Positions 1 to 7,782 of a stretch of DNA of 18,792 nt are shown piece after piece (positions within the stretch are counted from its first letter, which is position 1; the number at the start of each line of letters is the position of its first letter). Source of the DNA: Pseudomonadota bacterium (lineage in GTDB: Bacteria; Pseudomonadota; Alphaproteobacteria; Rhodobacterales; Rhodobacteraceae); NCBI GenBank assembly GCA_027592105.1, contig JAQCLA010000020.1:1-18792 (forward strand), in the 5' to 3' direction. The notes below the pieces were generated by a model. It did not search any database. It was not told the origin of the DNA and was given only the letters and a program-made list of their open reading frames with translations. Made by a program: the position numbers and the translations under genes.

Positions 1-120
1 GTGATGCTGACGCGCGACGCGGGCGGTGCGGTTGTGGCCGCAGGCACGCTGCGCACCGCCCGCAAGCTGATGGATGGCTTGGTCTTTCCGGGGCCAGCCC
101 GTCAGCCCGTCACGCCCTGA
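1..120 (+). CDS. 3' end of a PrpF-family isomerase/tautomerase (partial)
   Basis: Frame 1 is open from the window edge to a TGA at 118-120. It gives 39 residues containing the stretch TLRTARKLMDGLVFPGP. PrpF-family proteins (aconitate isomerase, 4-oxalomesaconate tautomerase, 2-methylaconitate isomerase) end with a similar RTAR...G block. The complete PrpF-type gene at 2534-3640 ends with LVRTARMIARGEVMVPPG, so the two tails are alike. The gene begins outside the window, so its catalytic residues cannot be checked. It converges on the TauE-like gene and overlaps it by 19 bp (102-120). The family call rests only on this short tail. Confidence 0.55.
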   Translation: MMLTRDAGGAVVAAGTLRTARKLMDGLVFPGPARQPVTP

Positions 121-851
121 TAGATCAGGCGCAGCGAGATCAGGATCAACAGCACATCAAGCGCGCGTTTGAAATTCACATCCGACATGCGGTTCAAGAC
201 CAGCTTGCCCGCATAGGTGCCGATCAACCCCGCCACGATCAAGGCGATGATGACCCCGGCCCATGCGCCAAAGGCAAAGCCCAAAAGCCCGAAAATCACC
301 ACCTTCAGCGCATGTTGCACTGTCATCAAGGTCGCATGGGTCGCCACATGGGCATGACGATCAAGCTTGAAGGATTTGGTGTAATTGGCCACGAAAACGC
401 CCGTCGCGCCGAAAAACATGGTCAGGAAACTAGAAATCCCCCCCGCCATCCACGGCAGCCGCGTCAGCCATGCGGGTGGCTTGGCCAAGACTGACCAGAT
501 GATGAAAATCCCGAGGCCGATCTGCACGGCATTGGGCGGCAAATCGACTACCACCATGCCGCCAAGCGAGGCCCCGATGACCGAACCCAGCACAAAGCCA
601 CCCAAGGCAGGTCGGTGCAGATTCCGAAACAGCATCGCGGCGCGGCCCGCATTCGATCCAAGCTGCACCACTCCGTGCACCGGAATGATCGCGGCAGGCG
701 GCATCAATGTCGCCATGAACACCAGCAAAAGCGCACCGCCCCCGATCCCCAAGGCGGCGGTGATGAAGGAACCCACAAAGCTCATGACGACCAAGACCCA
801 AAAGGCCAGCTGCGTCAGCCCGTCGGGTAAGGTGGTAAGGAATTCGATCAT
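102..851 (-). CDS. TauE/SafE family membrane permease (anion or organic-acid exporter)
   Basis: This 249-residue, strongly hydrophobic protein has about eight predicted membrane segments. It shows the internal duplication of the TauE/SafE (DUF81) family: a first half with GIGGGALL and PVHGVVQLGSNAGRA, and a second half with GATGVFVANY and ATHATLMTVQHALKV. Family members sit in the inner membrane and are linked to export of sulfite, sulfoacetate or other small anions; the substrate cannot be read from the sequence. The ATG at 851 lies 24 bp after the stop of the ThDP enzyme, so this is probably the last gene of the tctC-to-tauE operon. Its 3' end overlaps the convergent PrpF-type gene, and no terminator hairpin is visible between them. 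Confidence 0.88.
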   Translation of the reverse strand: MIEFLTTLPDGLTQLAFWVLVVMSFVGSFITAALGIGGGALLLVFMATLMPPAAIIPVHGVVQLGSNAGRAAMLFRNLHRPALGGFVLGSVIGASLGGMVVVDLPPNAVQIGLGIFIIWSVLAKPPAWLTRLPWMAGGISSFLTMFFGATGVFVANYTKSFKLDRHAHVATHATLMTVQHALKVVIFGLLGFAFGAWAGVIIALIVAGLIGTYAGKLVLNRMSDVNFKRALDVLLILISLRLIYQGVTG

Positions 852-875
852 GTCATCATTCCAAAACGGGCTGGG

Positions 876-2525
876 TCACGCCTTGGGCGGATGGGCGCGC
901 CGGATCACGGGTGAGGCGACTTGATCCGAAATTGGGATGTCGAGCAGCATCGCGCCCCCCTGCCCGGCGAATTCCGCAATAAGCCCCGGCAAAGCGGCCA
1001 GATCATCGACCCGTGCGCCCTTGATCCCGAAACCGCGGGCAATTGCCGCCAGATCGGTATGCCCGAACACCGCGCCCGCATCCGACAGCCCCTCGGCCCT
1101 GAGCTTGTGAATTTCCGAGCCGTAAGCCCCGTCATTCATCGCCACGATCAAGATCTTCAGCCCGTGGCGCGCGATGGTCTCCAACTCCTGCATATGCATC
1201 AGCAGGCTGCCGTCGCCATCAAACAGCACCGTGGGCTGATCTGGCCGCGCCGCAGCCACGCCCATGGCAAAGGCCAAACCATTGCCGATGGCGCCGAACT
1301 CGCGGATCGTCAGGAACCGCTTTTGGTGGCGTGTGGGCATTTGGGCCACGAAATAGGAACAATGGCCCGAGGAATTCACCATCTCCCAGCCCTGCGGCAG
1401 ATGGGTTTCCAAAACCGCCACCACATCGCGCGGATCATGCAGGCCGGGGATGGGCGCGAATTGCGTGCTGTCGGCAGGGGCGGTGGCGATGCGATGGGCC
1501 AGCGCGTCAGAGCGCCAACCGGGATCGCGGGGCGTGACGCCAGCCAAAATCGCCTCCACCCCAAGCCTTGCATCGGCGCGCAGATGGTCTTGGGCGGCAA
1601 TGCGCCCTTGGGCCAGCGTCACCGGCGCGGTGTCGATCTGCAGCAGCCGCGCATTCGGCCACAGCTTGCCCCCATCGGCATTGTGATGGCTGAGCGAGGT
1701 GCCGACCGCGATGATCAAATCCGCCTCGGCAAAGCAATCGCGCGCGGTTTCCGTCGCAAACCCACCCGCGACATTGAGGTTGAAGGGATGCCCCGCAAAA
1801 AGCCCGCGTGCGGGCAGCGTGGTGGCGAGGAGCGCGCCCAATCGGTCGGCCAAGGCGGCACATGCCGGCCCTGCCCCCGCCTCTGCCGCGCCAAGTCCTG
1901 CCATGACGACGACGCGCCCCGCATCTGCCACAATTGCCAGCACGCGCGCCAGATCATCGGGATTGGGCGGCATGGGGGATGTCACGGGCATCAGGCTGGC
2001 GGAGGGCGCGGGCATAGCATCCGCCCCGTTCAACACCGCGTTCTGCAGGTCGAAGGGAATGCCAACAACCACCGGGCCACGCGTCATCCGTGCCTCGAGA
2101 AAGGCGTCGCGCAGCCCCTCGGCCAGACGGGCGGGATGATGCAACGCGCGGTAGGCCGCCCCTGTCGCTGTGACAAAGGGGGCCTGATCGATCATCTGGT
2201 TATACCATGCAGATTTCAGCGGCGCCTCGCCCGCCAGCACCACCAGCGGGATGCGTGCGCGCACCGCCGCAGGCAGCGCCGTGGTCAGCTGCGTCAGCCC
2301 CGGCCCACAGGTGACAGTGGCAAAGCCCACCCCGCCCGTCTTGCGCGCATGGGCCATCGCAGCGGCGACCGCGCAATGCTCGTGGCGGACATAGATCATC
2401 GGGCAACCCGCCTCGGCCAGACGGGTGGCGAAGTTCATATTGGCGTCACCCAAAAGCGCGAAACAGGCGCCGGGGTTTTCCTGTGCGGCCACATCGGCCA
2501 GCAAGTCGAAGGCGTGCAGCCCCAT
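876..2525 (-). CDS. Thiamine diphosphate-dependent enzyme, acetolactate synthase/decarboxylase-like
   Basis: The 549-residue protein has the three-domain layout of the acetolactate synthase / benzoylformate decarboxylase superfamily. An N-terminal pyrimidine-binding domain (about 1-165) carries the ThDP-activating glutamate in YVRHEH (Glu49) and CGPGLTQL. A central domain (about 190-330) follows. The C-terminal pyrophosphate-binding domain (about 360-535) carries the cofactor and Mg motif FDGDGS (436-440) ending in MND (Asn464). It should make or break a C-C bond next to a 2-oxo acid, but the substrate is unknown. The ATG at 2525 follows a GAGG ribosome site that overlaps the stop of the PrpF-type gene, which indicates coupled translation. 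No anabolic acetolactate synthase small subunit gene is adjacent, so a catabolic role with the neighbouring PrpF enzyme and Tct transporter is more likely. A sulfo-compound enzyme is possible because of the TauE neighbour, but the length and sequence do not single out Xsc. Confidence 0.9.
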   Translation of the reverse strand: MGLHAFDLLADVAAQENPGACFALLGDANMNFATRLAEAGCPMIYVRHEHCAVAAAMAHARKTGGVGFATVTCGPGLTQLTTALPAAVRARIPLVVLAGEAPLKSAWYNQMIDQAPFVTATGAAYRALHHPARLAEGLRDAFLEARMTRGPVVVGIPFDLQNAVLNGADAMPAPSASLMPVTSPMPPNPDDLARVLAIVADAGRVVVMAGLGAAEAGAGPACAALADRLGALLATTLPARGLFAGHPFNLNVAGGFATETARDCFAEADLIIAVGTSLSHHNADGGKLWPNARLLQIDTAPVTLAQGRIAAQDHLRADARLGVEAILAGVTPRDPGWRSDALAHRIATAPADSTQFAPIPGLHDPRDVVAVLETHLPQGWEMVNSSGHCSYFVAQMPTRHQKRFLTIREFGAIGNGLAFAMGVAAARPDQPTVLFDGDGSLLMHMQELETIARHGLKILIVAMNDGAYGSEIHKLRAEGLSDAGAVFGHTDLAAIARGFGIKGARVDDLAALPGLIAEFAGQGGAMLLDIPISDQVASPVIRRAHPPKA

Positions 2526-2533
2526 CTTGCGCC

Positions 2534-3640
2534 TCAGACTTGCAACAGGCCGGGGGGCACCATCACCTCGCCCCGCGCGATCATGCGCGCGGTGCGCACC
2601 AGCCCCGCCGATTTCATCACAAAGCCCGTGTCAGTCTGGTCATAATCCACGGTCACCTCGATGATGCCCATGGGATGCTCGATCTTCATCAGCGCCGGCA
2701 CCTCGTTGGGGATGACGCCCAAACCATCGGCGACCGTGCCGGGGGTCAGCGTACAGGCCGCAAGGCATTGGCTGCCCGTCACCGCCATCGAGGGGTGACA
2801 ATTCCACGGCATGAAATAGCGCGCCGAGATTGCGCCGCCGTGGCGGGGGGCCGACAAAAGCCCGATCTTGGGCATGACGGATTTCGTCACATCGCCAAGG
2901 CCCATGCGCCGCCCAGCCTCAAGCCGCATCGGCTCCATCTTGGCGTAAAGGTCGCGATTGGCGTCCAACTCCTCGGCGGTCTCATAGCCGGTCAGGCCGA
3001 AATCAGCGGCGCGCCCGATCATCATCGGCATGGCCACATCCATCAAGGTGACCTCGATCCCGTCGATCACATCGCGCGGCTTGCCGGTGGGCAAGAAAGC
3101 CCCGCAAGATGAGCCCACGACATCAAGGAACTGAAGCCCCACGGGGGCGGCCGTGCCGGGCACGCCGTCAATTGCGGTGGTCCCCTCGTAGCTGACGCGC
3201 CCGCCCGGTGTCTGCACCCGCGCCTCGACCGTGGCGCCGGTGTTGACCGCACGGATGCGCACGGTGGTCACGCCATCTTGGGCTTCCACCAGCCCCATCT
3301 CAAGCGCGGCGGGGCCAACGCCCACAAGGATATTGCCGCAGGTGGGTTTGAAATCGACCAGCGCCTCTTCCACGGCGACTTGGCCGAAGAAATAATCCAC
3401 GTCGATCCCCGGCTCATCGGATTTCGACAGCATCGCGACCTTGGTCGTGACCGCCACGCCGCCGCCCAGACCATCGATATTCTGCGGGTGGCCCGCGCCC
3501 ACGATGGCCACAAGCACGCGTGCCAGCGCATCGCGATCTTCGGGCAGATCAGCCCGGTTCAGATACGGCCCGCGCGAGGTGCCGCCGCGCATGAACAAGA
3601 ATGGAATGGGATCTTGGTAAAGGGAGTTCGTCATGTCCAT
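2534..3640 (-). CDS. PrpF-family isomerase / 4-oxalomesaconate tautomerase-like protein
   Basis: The 368-residue protein has PrpF-family features: FLFMRGGTSRGPYL near the start (14-27), a lysine in LSKSDEPGIDVDY (Lys73), a cysteine in FKPTCGNIL (Cys101), and the second-half block GSQCLAACTLTPGTVADGL (289-307). The fold is that of diaminopimelate epimerase, in which two half-domains face each other. In studied PrpF enzymes a lysine and a cysteine at these places take part in proton transfer. Members move a double bond or tautomerise di- and tricarboxylates (aconitate, methylaconitate, oxalomesaconate) in the cytoplasm. The ATG at 3640 lies 3 bp after the TctAB stop; an in-frame ATG at 3634 is an alternative start. 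It sits between the transporter and the ThDP enzyme, consistent with acting on the imported acid. The exact substrate is not decided. Confidence 0.85.
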   Translation of the reverse strand: MDMTNSLYQDPIPFLFMRGGTSRGPYLNRADLPEDRDALARVLVAIVGAGHPQNIDGLGGGVAVTTKVAMLSKSDEPGIDVDYFFGQVAVEEALVDFKPTCGNILVGVGPAALEMGLVEAQDGVTTVRIRAVNTGATVEARVQTPGGRVSYEGTTAIDGVPGTAAPVGLQFLDVVGSSCGAFLPTGKPRDVIDGIEVTLMDVAMPMMIGRAADFGLTGYETAEELDANRDLYAKMEPMRLEAGRRMGLGDVTKSVMPKIGLLSAPRHGGAISARYFMPWNCHPSMAVTGSQCLAACTLTPGTVADGLGVIPNEVPALMKIEHPMGIIEVTVDYDQTDTGFVMKSAGLVRTARMIARGEVMVPPGLLQV

Positions 3641-3643
3641 GTC

Positions 3644-5659
3644 TCAGGTAAAGGGCCAGGGCAGGTCGAAATAGTTTTGCAACAGACCCGGCGGGAAATC
3701 GCGGTTCAGAAGATCGGCGAAGAACAAGATAAAGCCCAGACCCACCGCCGCGAATAGCAGCGCCATAGCCCAAGACAGCCCTGCCCGACGCCGGAAAAAG
3801 CCCACGAAAAACAGCGCTAAAGCGATGATGAAGCCGAAAATCCCCGTCAGCACCAAAAGCCCGAAGAACCATGCCAAGGTTCCCCAAAGCGAATGCGGTG
3901 CCGCGCCATCATCGCCGCCGGTTTCCATGTCGATGAAGACGTCGTCGGTCTCTGGCCGCAAGATCATCCGCGCAATCAGCGCCAGACAGCCCAACAGCGT
4001 CACGATTCCCACGCTCAGCGGAAAGACCTTGTCGCCAAAGCGCGCGACAGTGGCCGCATCCACGGTGGCAATCGCGACGTAAAGCGTGATCAGGCCCAAG
4101 AACAGCAGCGGGGCGCGCTTGGTGCCGGTATAGGTGGTGATGTTTTCGCGGATATTCTTGGATTGGCGAATGCCGATGACGATCGACAGCACCGTCAAGA
4201 TCAACAGCGACACCGTGATGGGCGAGACGAGGTAGTCGATCCCCGATTCAAGGCTACGCCGAAAGCGCGCCGCGCCGATCTGGGTGGCCATGTTCACGAA
4301 TTGCTCGGCCTGCGTGGACAGAACAAAGCCGATCAGGAAAGCGGGTCGCGAATAGTCGAAGCGGCGCAAGAAGATCCCGATCACACCGACAACGACCAGC
4401 GCGATCAGATCGCCAAAAGACATGCGCGACTGGAACGCGGCAAAGGCGATCATCATGAACAGGAAGGGCGCCAAAAGCGTGAAGCGGATCGTGGTCAACC
4501 GCGCGATCTGGCCCGACAAAAGCACGCAAAGCCCCGCGCCGACGACATTGGCCAGTGCCAGCGACCAGACGATGGTGTAGGTGATATCAAGGTCTTGCCG
4601 GATCATCGCTGGCCCCGGCGACATGCCCAAAAGCGCCAAGCCCCCCAAGAACACCGCCATCGAGCCCGAGCCGGGGATGCCGAAGATCAAGGTCGGCACA
4701 AGCCCGCCGCCCTCCTTGGCATTGTTGGAGCTTTCGGGCGCGATCACGCCGCGGATATCGCCTTGGCCAAACTGGTCGCGATCCTTCGTGCTTTGGACCG
4801 CATAGCCATAAGCGATCCAATCCACGACCGAGCCGCCAAGCCCGGGGATCACACCCACGATCACACCGATGCCCGCGCATTTCGTCGAGAGCCACCGATT
4901 GGCCCACCAATCGCGAAGGCCTTGCGACCAGCCCGCCCCCAATTGGCCTGATTTCGAGATCGAGGTATCTTGCCGCAAAAGCGAGACGACCTCGGGGATC
5001 GCGTAAATGCCAAGGCCGATGATCACCAATTGCAACCCATCGACCAAATAGGGGAAATCATAGGTGGCCATCCGCAGCGAACCGCCTGCAGGCGCTGTGC
5101 CGATGGTGCCCACCAAAATGCCCAAACCAGCCGCGACTACACCCTTGAGCGGGATGCGCCCCGCCAAGATCGCCACCATCGACATGCCAAGGATCGTGAT
5201 CATCAGCATCTCGGGCAGGCCGAAGGCCAAGATCAGGGGCCGCGCGATGAAAATGATCATCGTCAGCACCAAGGCCCCCAGGATGCCGCCATAAAGCGAT
5301 GAGACAAAGGCCGCAGACAGCGCGCGCGCCGCCTGTCCTTTGCGTGAAAGCGGAAAGCCGTCAAGCACCGTGGCTTGGCTGGCTGAACTGCCGGGAATAC
5401 CCAGCAAGACCGAAGAGAATGTATCCGATGTGGGGATCACCGCGATCAGACCCACCATCAGCGCCAGACCCGAAACCGGGTCCATCCCGAACATGAAAGG
5501 CAGCACAAGCGACAGGCCGGCAATCCCGCCAAGCCCCGGCAACACGCCGATCGACAGGCCCAAAAGCACACCGGCAACCATGTACATCAGGTGCTGGGGC
5601 TGGATCACGGTCAAAAACGCGTCACCCAGCGCCGGAAGCGCAATAGTCAGGATATCCAT
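3644..5659 (-). CDS. tctA: Fused tripartite tricarboxylate transporter permease (TctA-TctB)
   Basis: This is a 671-residue polytopic membrane protein. Residues 1 to about 505 are TctA, the large permease, with the duplicated family signatures VLPGLGG (39-45) / VIPGLGG (270-276) and GIPGSS (87-92) / GIPGSGS (327-333). Residues about 515-671 hold four further hydrophobic segments in the pattern of the small subunit TctB, with an acidic loop near 568-587. Separate TctA is about 500 residues and TctB about 150, so the length fits a fusion. The complex imports carboxylates across the inner membrane using an ion gradient, with ligand delivered by TctC. The ATG at 5659 is preceded by GGGGAGGG. The gene follows tctC after a terminator hairpin and is followed 3 bp later by the PrpF-type gene. 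Confidence 0.92.
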   Translation of the reverse strand: MDILTIALPALGDAFLTVIQPQHLMYMVAGVLLGLSIGVLPGLGGIAGLSLVLPFMFGMDPVSGLALMVGLIAVIPTSDTFSSVLLGIPGSSASQATVLDGFPLSRKGQAARALSAAFVSSLYGGILGALVLTMIIFIARPLILAFGLPEMLMITILGMSMVAILAGRIPLKGVVAAGLGILVGTIGTAPAGGSLRMATYDFPYLVDGLQLVIIGLGIYAIPEVVSLLRQDTSISKSGQLGAGWSQGLRDWWANRWLSTKCAGIGVIVGVIPGLGGSVVDWIAYGYAVQSTKDRDQFGQGDIRGVIAPESSNNAKEGGGLVPTLIFGIPGSGSMAVFLGGLALLGMSPGPAMIRQDLDITYTIVWSLALANVVGAGLCVLLSGQIARLTTIRFTLLAPFLFMMIAFAAFQSRMSFGDLIALVVVGVIGIFLRRFDYSRPAFLIGFVLSTQAEQFVNMATQIGAARFRRSLESGIDYLVSPITVSLLILTVLSIVIGIRQSKNIRENITTYTGTKRAPLLFLGLITLYVAIATVDAATVARFGDKVFPLSVGIVTLLGCLALIARMILRPETDDVFIDMETGGDDGAAPHSLWGTLAWFFGLLVLTGIFGFIIALALFFVGFFRRRAGLSWAMALLFAAVGLGFILFFADLLNRDFPPGLLQNYFDLPWPFT

Positions 5660-5753
5660 GGCGGCGCCCTCCCCTCACCCGTGATCGGCCGCCCGAACAC
5701 GCGTGGTTAATTGCTCCGCGCGGCACGCACGGGTCGTCTTATCTTATGCAACG

Positions 5754-5791
5754 AAAAACAGGCCCGGCGACGCGCAATTGTGTCGCCGGAC
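5754..5791 (-). terminator. Intrinsic terminator or attenuator between tctC and the tctAB fusion
   Basis: Read on the minus strand, GTCCGGCGAC (5791-5782), a 10-nt loop and GTCGCCGGGC (5771-5762) form a 10-bp stem with one G-U pair. A short CTG linker and five U residues (5758-5754) follow. The hairpin starts 12 bp after the tctC stop codon and lies about 95 bp before tctAB. Partial readthrough would give more binding protein than permease, as is usual for such transporters. It may also protect the tctC mRNA 3' end. Confidence 0.75.
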
Positions 5792-5803
5792 CCGTGCAGT
5801 GGT

Positions 5804-6898
5804 TTACTGCATCGTGACGCCGTAAGCCTCGGACAGCCACGACAACACGTATTCACGCGCTTCATCGGACACGGTGATCGCCGCCTCGTGCGCAACGAGG
5901 GCCGCCGGGCCGATCATCTGGGGATAGACGCCCAACTGGCTCTCGGACAAAGCGGCAAAGTCGGGGCGCGCCAGAACCTCTGCAAAGGCTTCGTTATACA
6001 TGCCGACAACGTCAGCCGATGCATTGCCGGGCAGATAGACCAGTTTTTGCGCCGCAAAGCCCGACACGAAGAAGGCGCGCCATGCGTCCCAAGCCACGCC
6101 CGAGGTCTCACAACCAGCGGTCGCATCGCAAATCTCGGCGAACGTCGGGATATCGGGGAAGGTCGGATCGCGCACAACATTGCCCGCGTCATCCAAGATG
6201 CCCCAGCTCATCACCGGAACGGCCAAGCCCTGTTCGACGAGCGGAACGACATTCTTGAGATAGGCCGACGAGGTTTGGTAATCGATATTGGCCTCGCCGC
6301 GTTCGAACATCAGGCGGCCATCGCCGCGACCCTCGATCCCGAAGACGGGCTCGACCTGAAGACCCAGCATCTTGAAGGCAAGAAGTGGCACGAGGTCGAG
6401 CGTGGTGGCACCTTGGCTGCCGAACAGGAAGAACTCACCCTGCAGATCATCCATATCGCCATCGAAACGGGCGCCAAGATCAGCAGGCAGATAAACGACG
6501 CCACCCGTGCCGGATGCCAGAACCGGCTGCCAATCGCGGTATTCGTAGCGCACGCGCGGATCGCCCAAGAGATAGGGGAACTGGGTCGAGCCCGAGGTGC
6601 CGAAAATTAGCGTGCCATCGACGGTGGTCTGCTCTTGGAACCAGTTGGCGCCGGTGGTCGAGCCGCCGCCGGGGCGGTAGCCCACGATGGTTGTCGGATT
6701 GCCGGGCAGCGCTTCGGCCAGAAGCGGCGCAAAGAAGTTGGCCCAGCGTGCCGAGCCGCCCGATTCCGAGAAGGGAATCACGAATTCAACAGTCTTGCCC
6801 GCCAAATCCTGTGCTGCGACCGGGGCCGCGAAGCTGAAAGCTGCGGCAGAGGCCGCAAGAATTGCCGCGCTGACGCGCGGTGTATTGGTTTTGGTCAT
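5804..6898 (-). CDS. tctC: TctC-type periplasmic solute-binding protein
   Basis: The 364-residue protein begins with a signal peptide: MTKTNTPR, a hydrophobic alanine-rich core, then AAPVAAQ-D with likely cleavage after AQ (about residue 29-30). The mature part opens with KTVEFVIPFSESGGSARWANFFAPLL, followed by IVGYRPGGGSTTGANWF, the usual first-lobe pattern of tripartite tricarboxylate receptor proteins. It captures the substrate in the periplasm and hands it to TctAB. The start was set at the ATG at 6898 because a strong AGGGAGGA ribosome site precedes it and the signal peptide then begins properly. The open frame continues to 7003, but those residues are charged and unlike a leader. It is transcribed divergently from the tctD/tctE-type genes. 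Confidence 0.92.
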   Translation of the reverse strand: MTKTNTPRVSAAILAASAAAFSFAAPVAAQDLAGKTVEFVIPFSESGGSARWANFFAPLLAEALPGNPTTIVGYRPGGGSTTGANWFQEQTTVDGTLIFGTSGSTQFPYLLGDPRVRYEYRDWQPVLASGTGGVVYLPADLGARFDGDMDDLQGEFFLFGSQGATTLDLVPLLAFKMLGLQVEPVFGIEGRGDGRLMFERGEANIDYQTSSAYLKNVVPLVEQGLAVPVMSWGILDDAGNVVRDPTFPDIPTFAEICDATAGCETSGVAWDAWRAFFVSGFAAQKLVYLPGNASADVVGMYNEAFAEVLARPDFAALSESQLGVYPQMIGPAALVAHEAAITVSDEAREYVLSWLSEAYGVTMQ

Positions 6899-6988
6899 GT
6901 CTTCCTCCCTAGGTCCGTGTGGCCCGTTTTGGGTCTCACGGTCATCTTCAAGGCGTTTTACCACCCTTGATGTGGTGTTCTTGACTTG

Positions 6989-7010
6989 CGAAGCTTTCGC
7001 CAAGCTTACG
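6989..7010. repeat. Tandem 11-bp direct repeat, candidate response-regulator box
   Basis: CGAAGCTTTCG (6989-6999) is followed directly by CCAAGCTTACG (7000-7010); 9 of 11 positions agree and each copy contains AAGCTT. Direct half-sites one helical turn apart are the typical binding pattern of OmpR/PhoB-family dimers. The regulator encoded at 7105 is a member of that family. Confidence 0.5.
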
Positions 7011-7044
7011 TGAGCGCCTTTTTTATCGCTTGCAACGGATTAAT

Positions 7045-7068
7045 GCACCATCGCACCAAAGATGGTGC
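7045..7068. repeat. Inverted repeat GCACCAT-N10-ATGGTGC upstream of the regulator gene
   Basis: The 7-bp arms at 7045-7051 and 7062-7068 are perfect complements. The loop contains another GCACCA (7053-7058), and TGGTG recurs at 7074-7078. The element lies about 20 bp upstream of the ribosome site of the response regulator gene. It could be an operator or a hairpin in the mRNA leader. Confidence 0.45.
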
Positions 7069-7104
7069 CACAATGGTGAACCAAAGGTGGGGGAGACACC
7101 AATC

Positions 7105-7782
7105 ATGCGCATCGTTCTGGTCGAAGACCATGACAGCGTTGCCAAGGGCATTTGCTACCGGATGGAGGATTTGGGCCATTCGGTCGATGTAATTTCGGAT
7201 GGCTTGGCGGCTGATCAACATTTGCGCATGGGCGGCGGCGATCTGGTCATCCTCGATATCAGCCTGCCGGGGCTTGATGGTCTGTCGATCCTGCGCGCGA
7301 TGCGCCAACGTGGTGACGGGCGGCCCGTGCTTTTGCTGACAGCGCGGGCCGAAACCCATGACCGGGTGCGCGGCCTTGATGCGGGGGCGGATGATTATCT
7401 CGTCAAACCCTTCGAGATGGACGAGTTGGAGGCGCGCATCCGCGCGCTCGCCCGGCGTCAACCCAACCCGCTGCGCCGCTTGATCACCGCGGGCGATGTC
7501 ACCCTCGATCTTGATGCGCGCGAGGTCAGCGCCGCGGGCATCTCCCTTGCACTACCCCGGCGCGAGGTCAGCGTGATGGAAATTTTGATGAGCGCGCAGG
7601 GCCGTATTGTCAGCAAGGGCGATCTGATCGACCATCTTTACGGCACCGGCGCCGATATCGAGGAAAGCGCGGTCGAGGTGCATATCTCGCGGCTGCGCAA
7701 ACGGCTCAAACCCTACGGGCTGGAAATTCGCGTGGCGCGCGGCCTTGGCTATGCGCTTGTCGTTCAGGGAAAAAGCGCATGA
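7105..7782 (+). CDS. tctD: OmpR-family response regulator, TctD-like
   Basis: The 225-residue protein starts MRIVLVEDHDS. The receiver domain (1 to about 115) has acidic residues Glu7/Asp8, phospho-acceptor Asp51 in VILDISLPGLDG, Thr79 in LLLTARAE and Lys101 in LVKPFE. A C-terminal winged helix (about 128-222) contains LPRREVSVMEIL, AVEVHISRLRKRL and VARGLGYAL. It should bind DNA when phosphorylated and control the divergent tctC operon. The ATG at 7105 was chosen because GGGGGAG lies about 10 bases upstream and the receiver fold begins there; the longer frame from 7030 adds residues unlike the family. Its stop overlaps the kinase start as ATGA. The Tct link comes from gene context. Confidence 0.93.
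   Translation: MRIVLVEDHDSVAKGICYRMEDLGHSVDVISDGLAADQHLRMGGGDLVILDISLPGLDGLSILRAMRQRGDGRPVLLLTARAETHDRVRGLDAGADDYLVKPFEMDELEARIRALARRQPNPLRRLITAGDVTLDLDAREVSAAGISLALPRREVSVMEILMSAQGRIVSKGDLIDHLYGTGADIEESAVEVHISRLRKRLKPYGLEIRVARGLGYALVVQGKSA

Larger units (their letters stand above)
6899..7104. promoter_or_regulatory. Divergent control region between tctC and the response regulator gene
   Basis: This 206-bp spacer must hold promoters in both directions. It contains a tandem 11-bp repeat (6989-7010), an ACCAC-N7-GTGGT inverted repeat (6960-6964 / 6972-6976) and a GCACCAT / ATGGTGC inverted repeat (7045-7051 / 7062-7068) with further TGGTG and GGTGG copies towards the regulator gene. A -35-like TTGACT lies at 6981-6986, but no convincing -10 follows at normal spacing. 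The layout suggests that the response regulator binds here to control tctC and itself. Exact promoters are not assigned. Confidence 0.6.

Noticed and set aside
921..2645. Long plus-strand open frame (574 codons)
   Set aside because: It is antisense to the ThDP enzyme gene, which has clear cofactor motifs. The translation is rich in Arg, His and Gln with no domain, as expected for the opposite strand of GC-rich coding DNA.
6981..7009. Sigma-70 promoter for the response regulator gene with -35 TTGACT
   Set aside because: At 17 or 18 bp spacing the -10 hexamer matches the consensus at only one or two positions, so no promoter was assigned there.
7011..7025. Terminator at the T-run in the divergent spacer
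   Set aside because: There is a run of six T after GCGCC but no upstream gene on the plus strand to terminate and no good stem directly before it.
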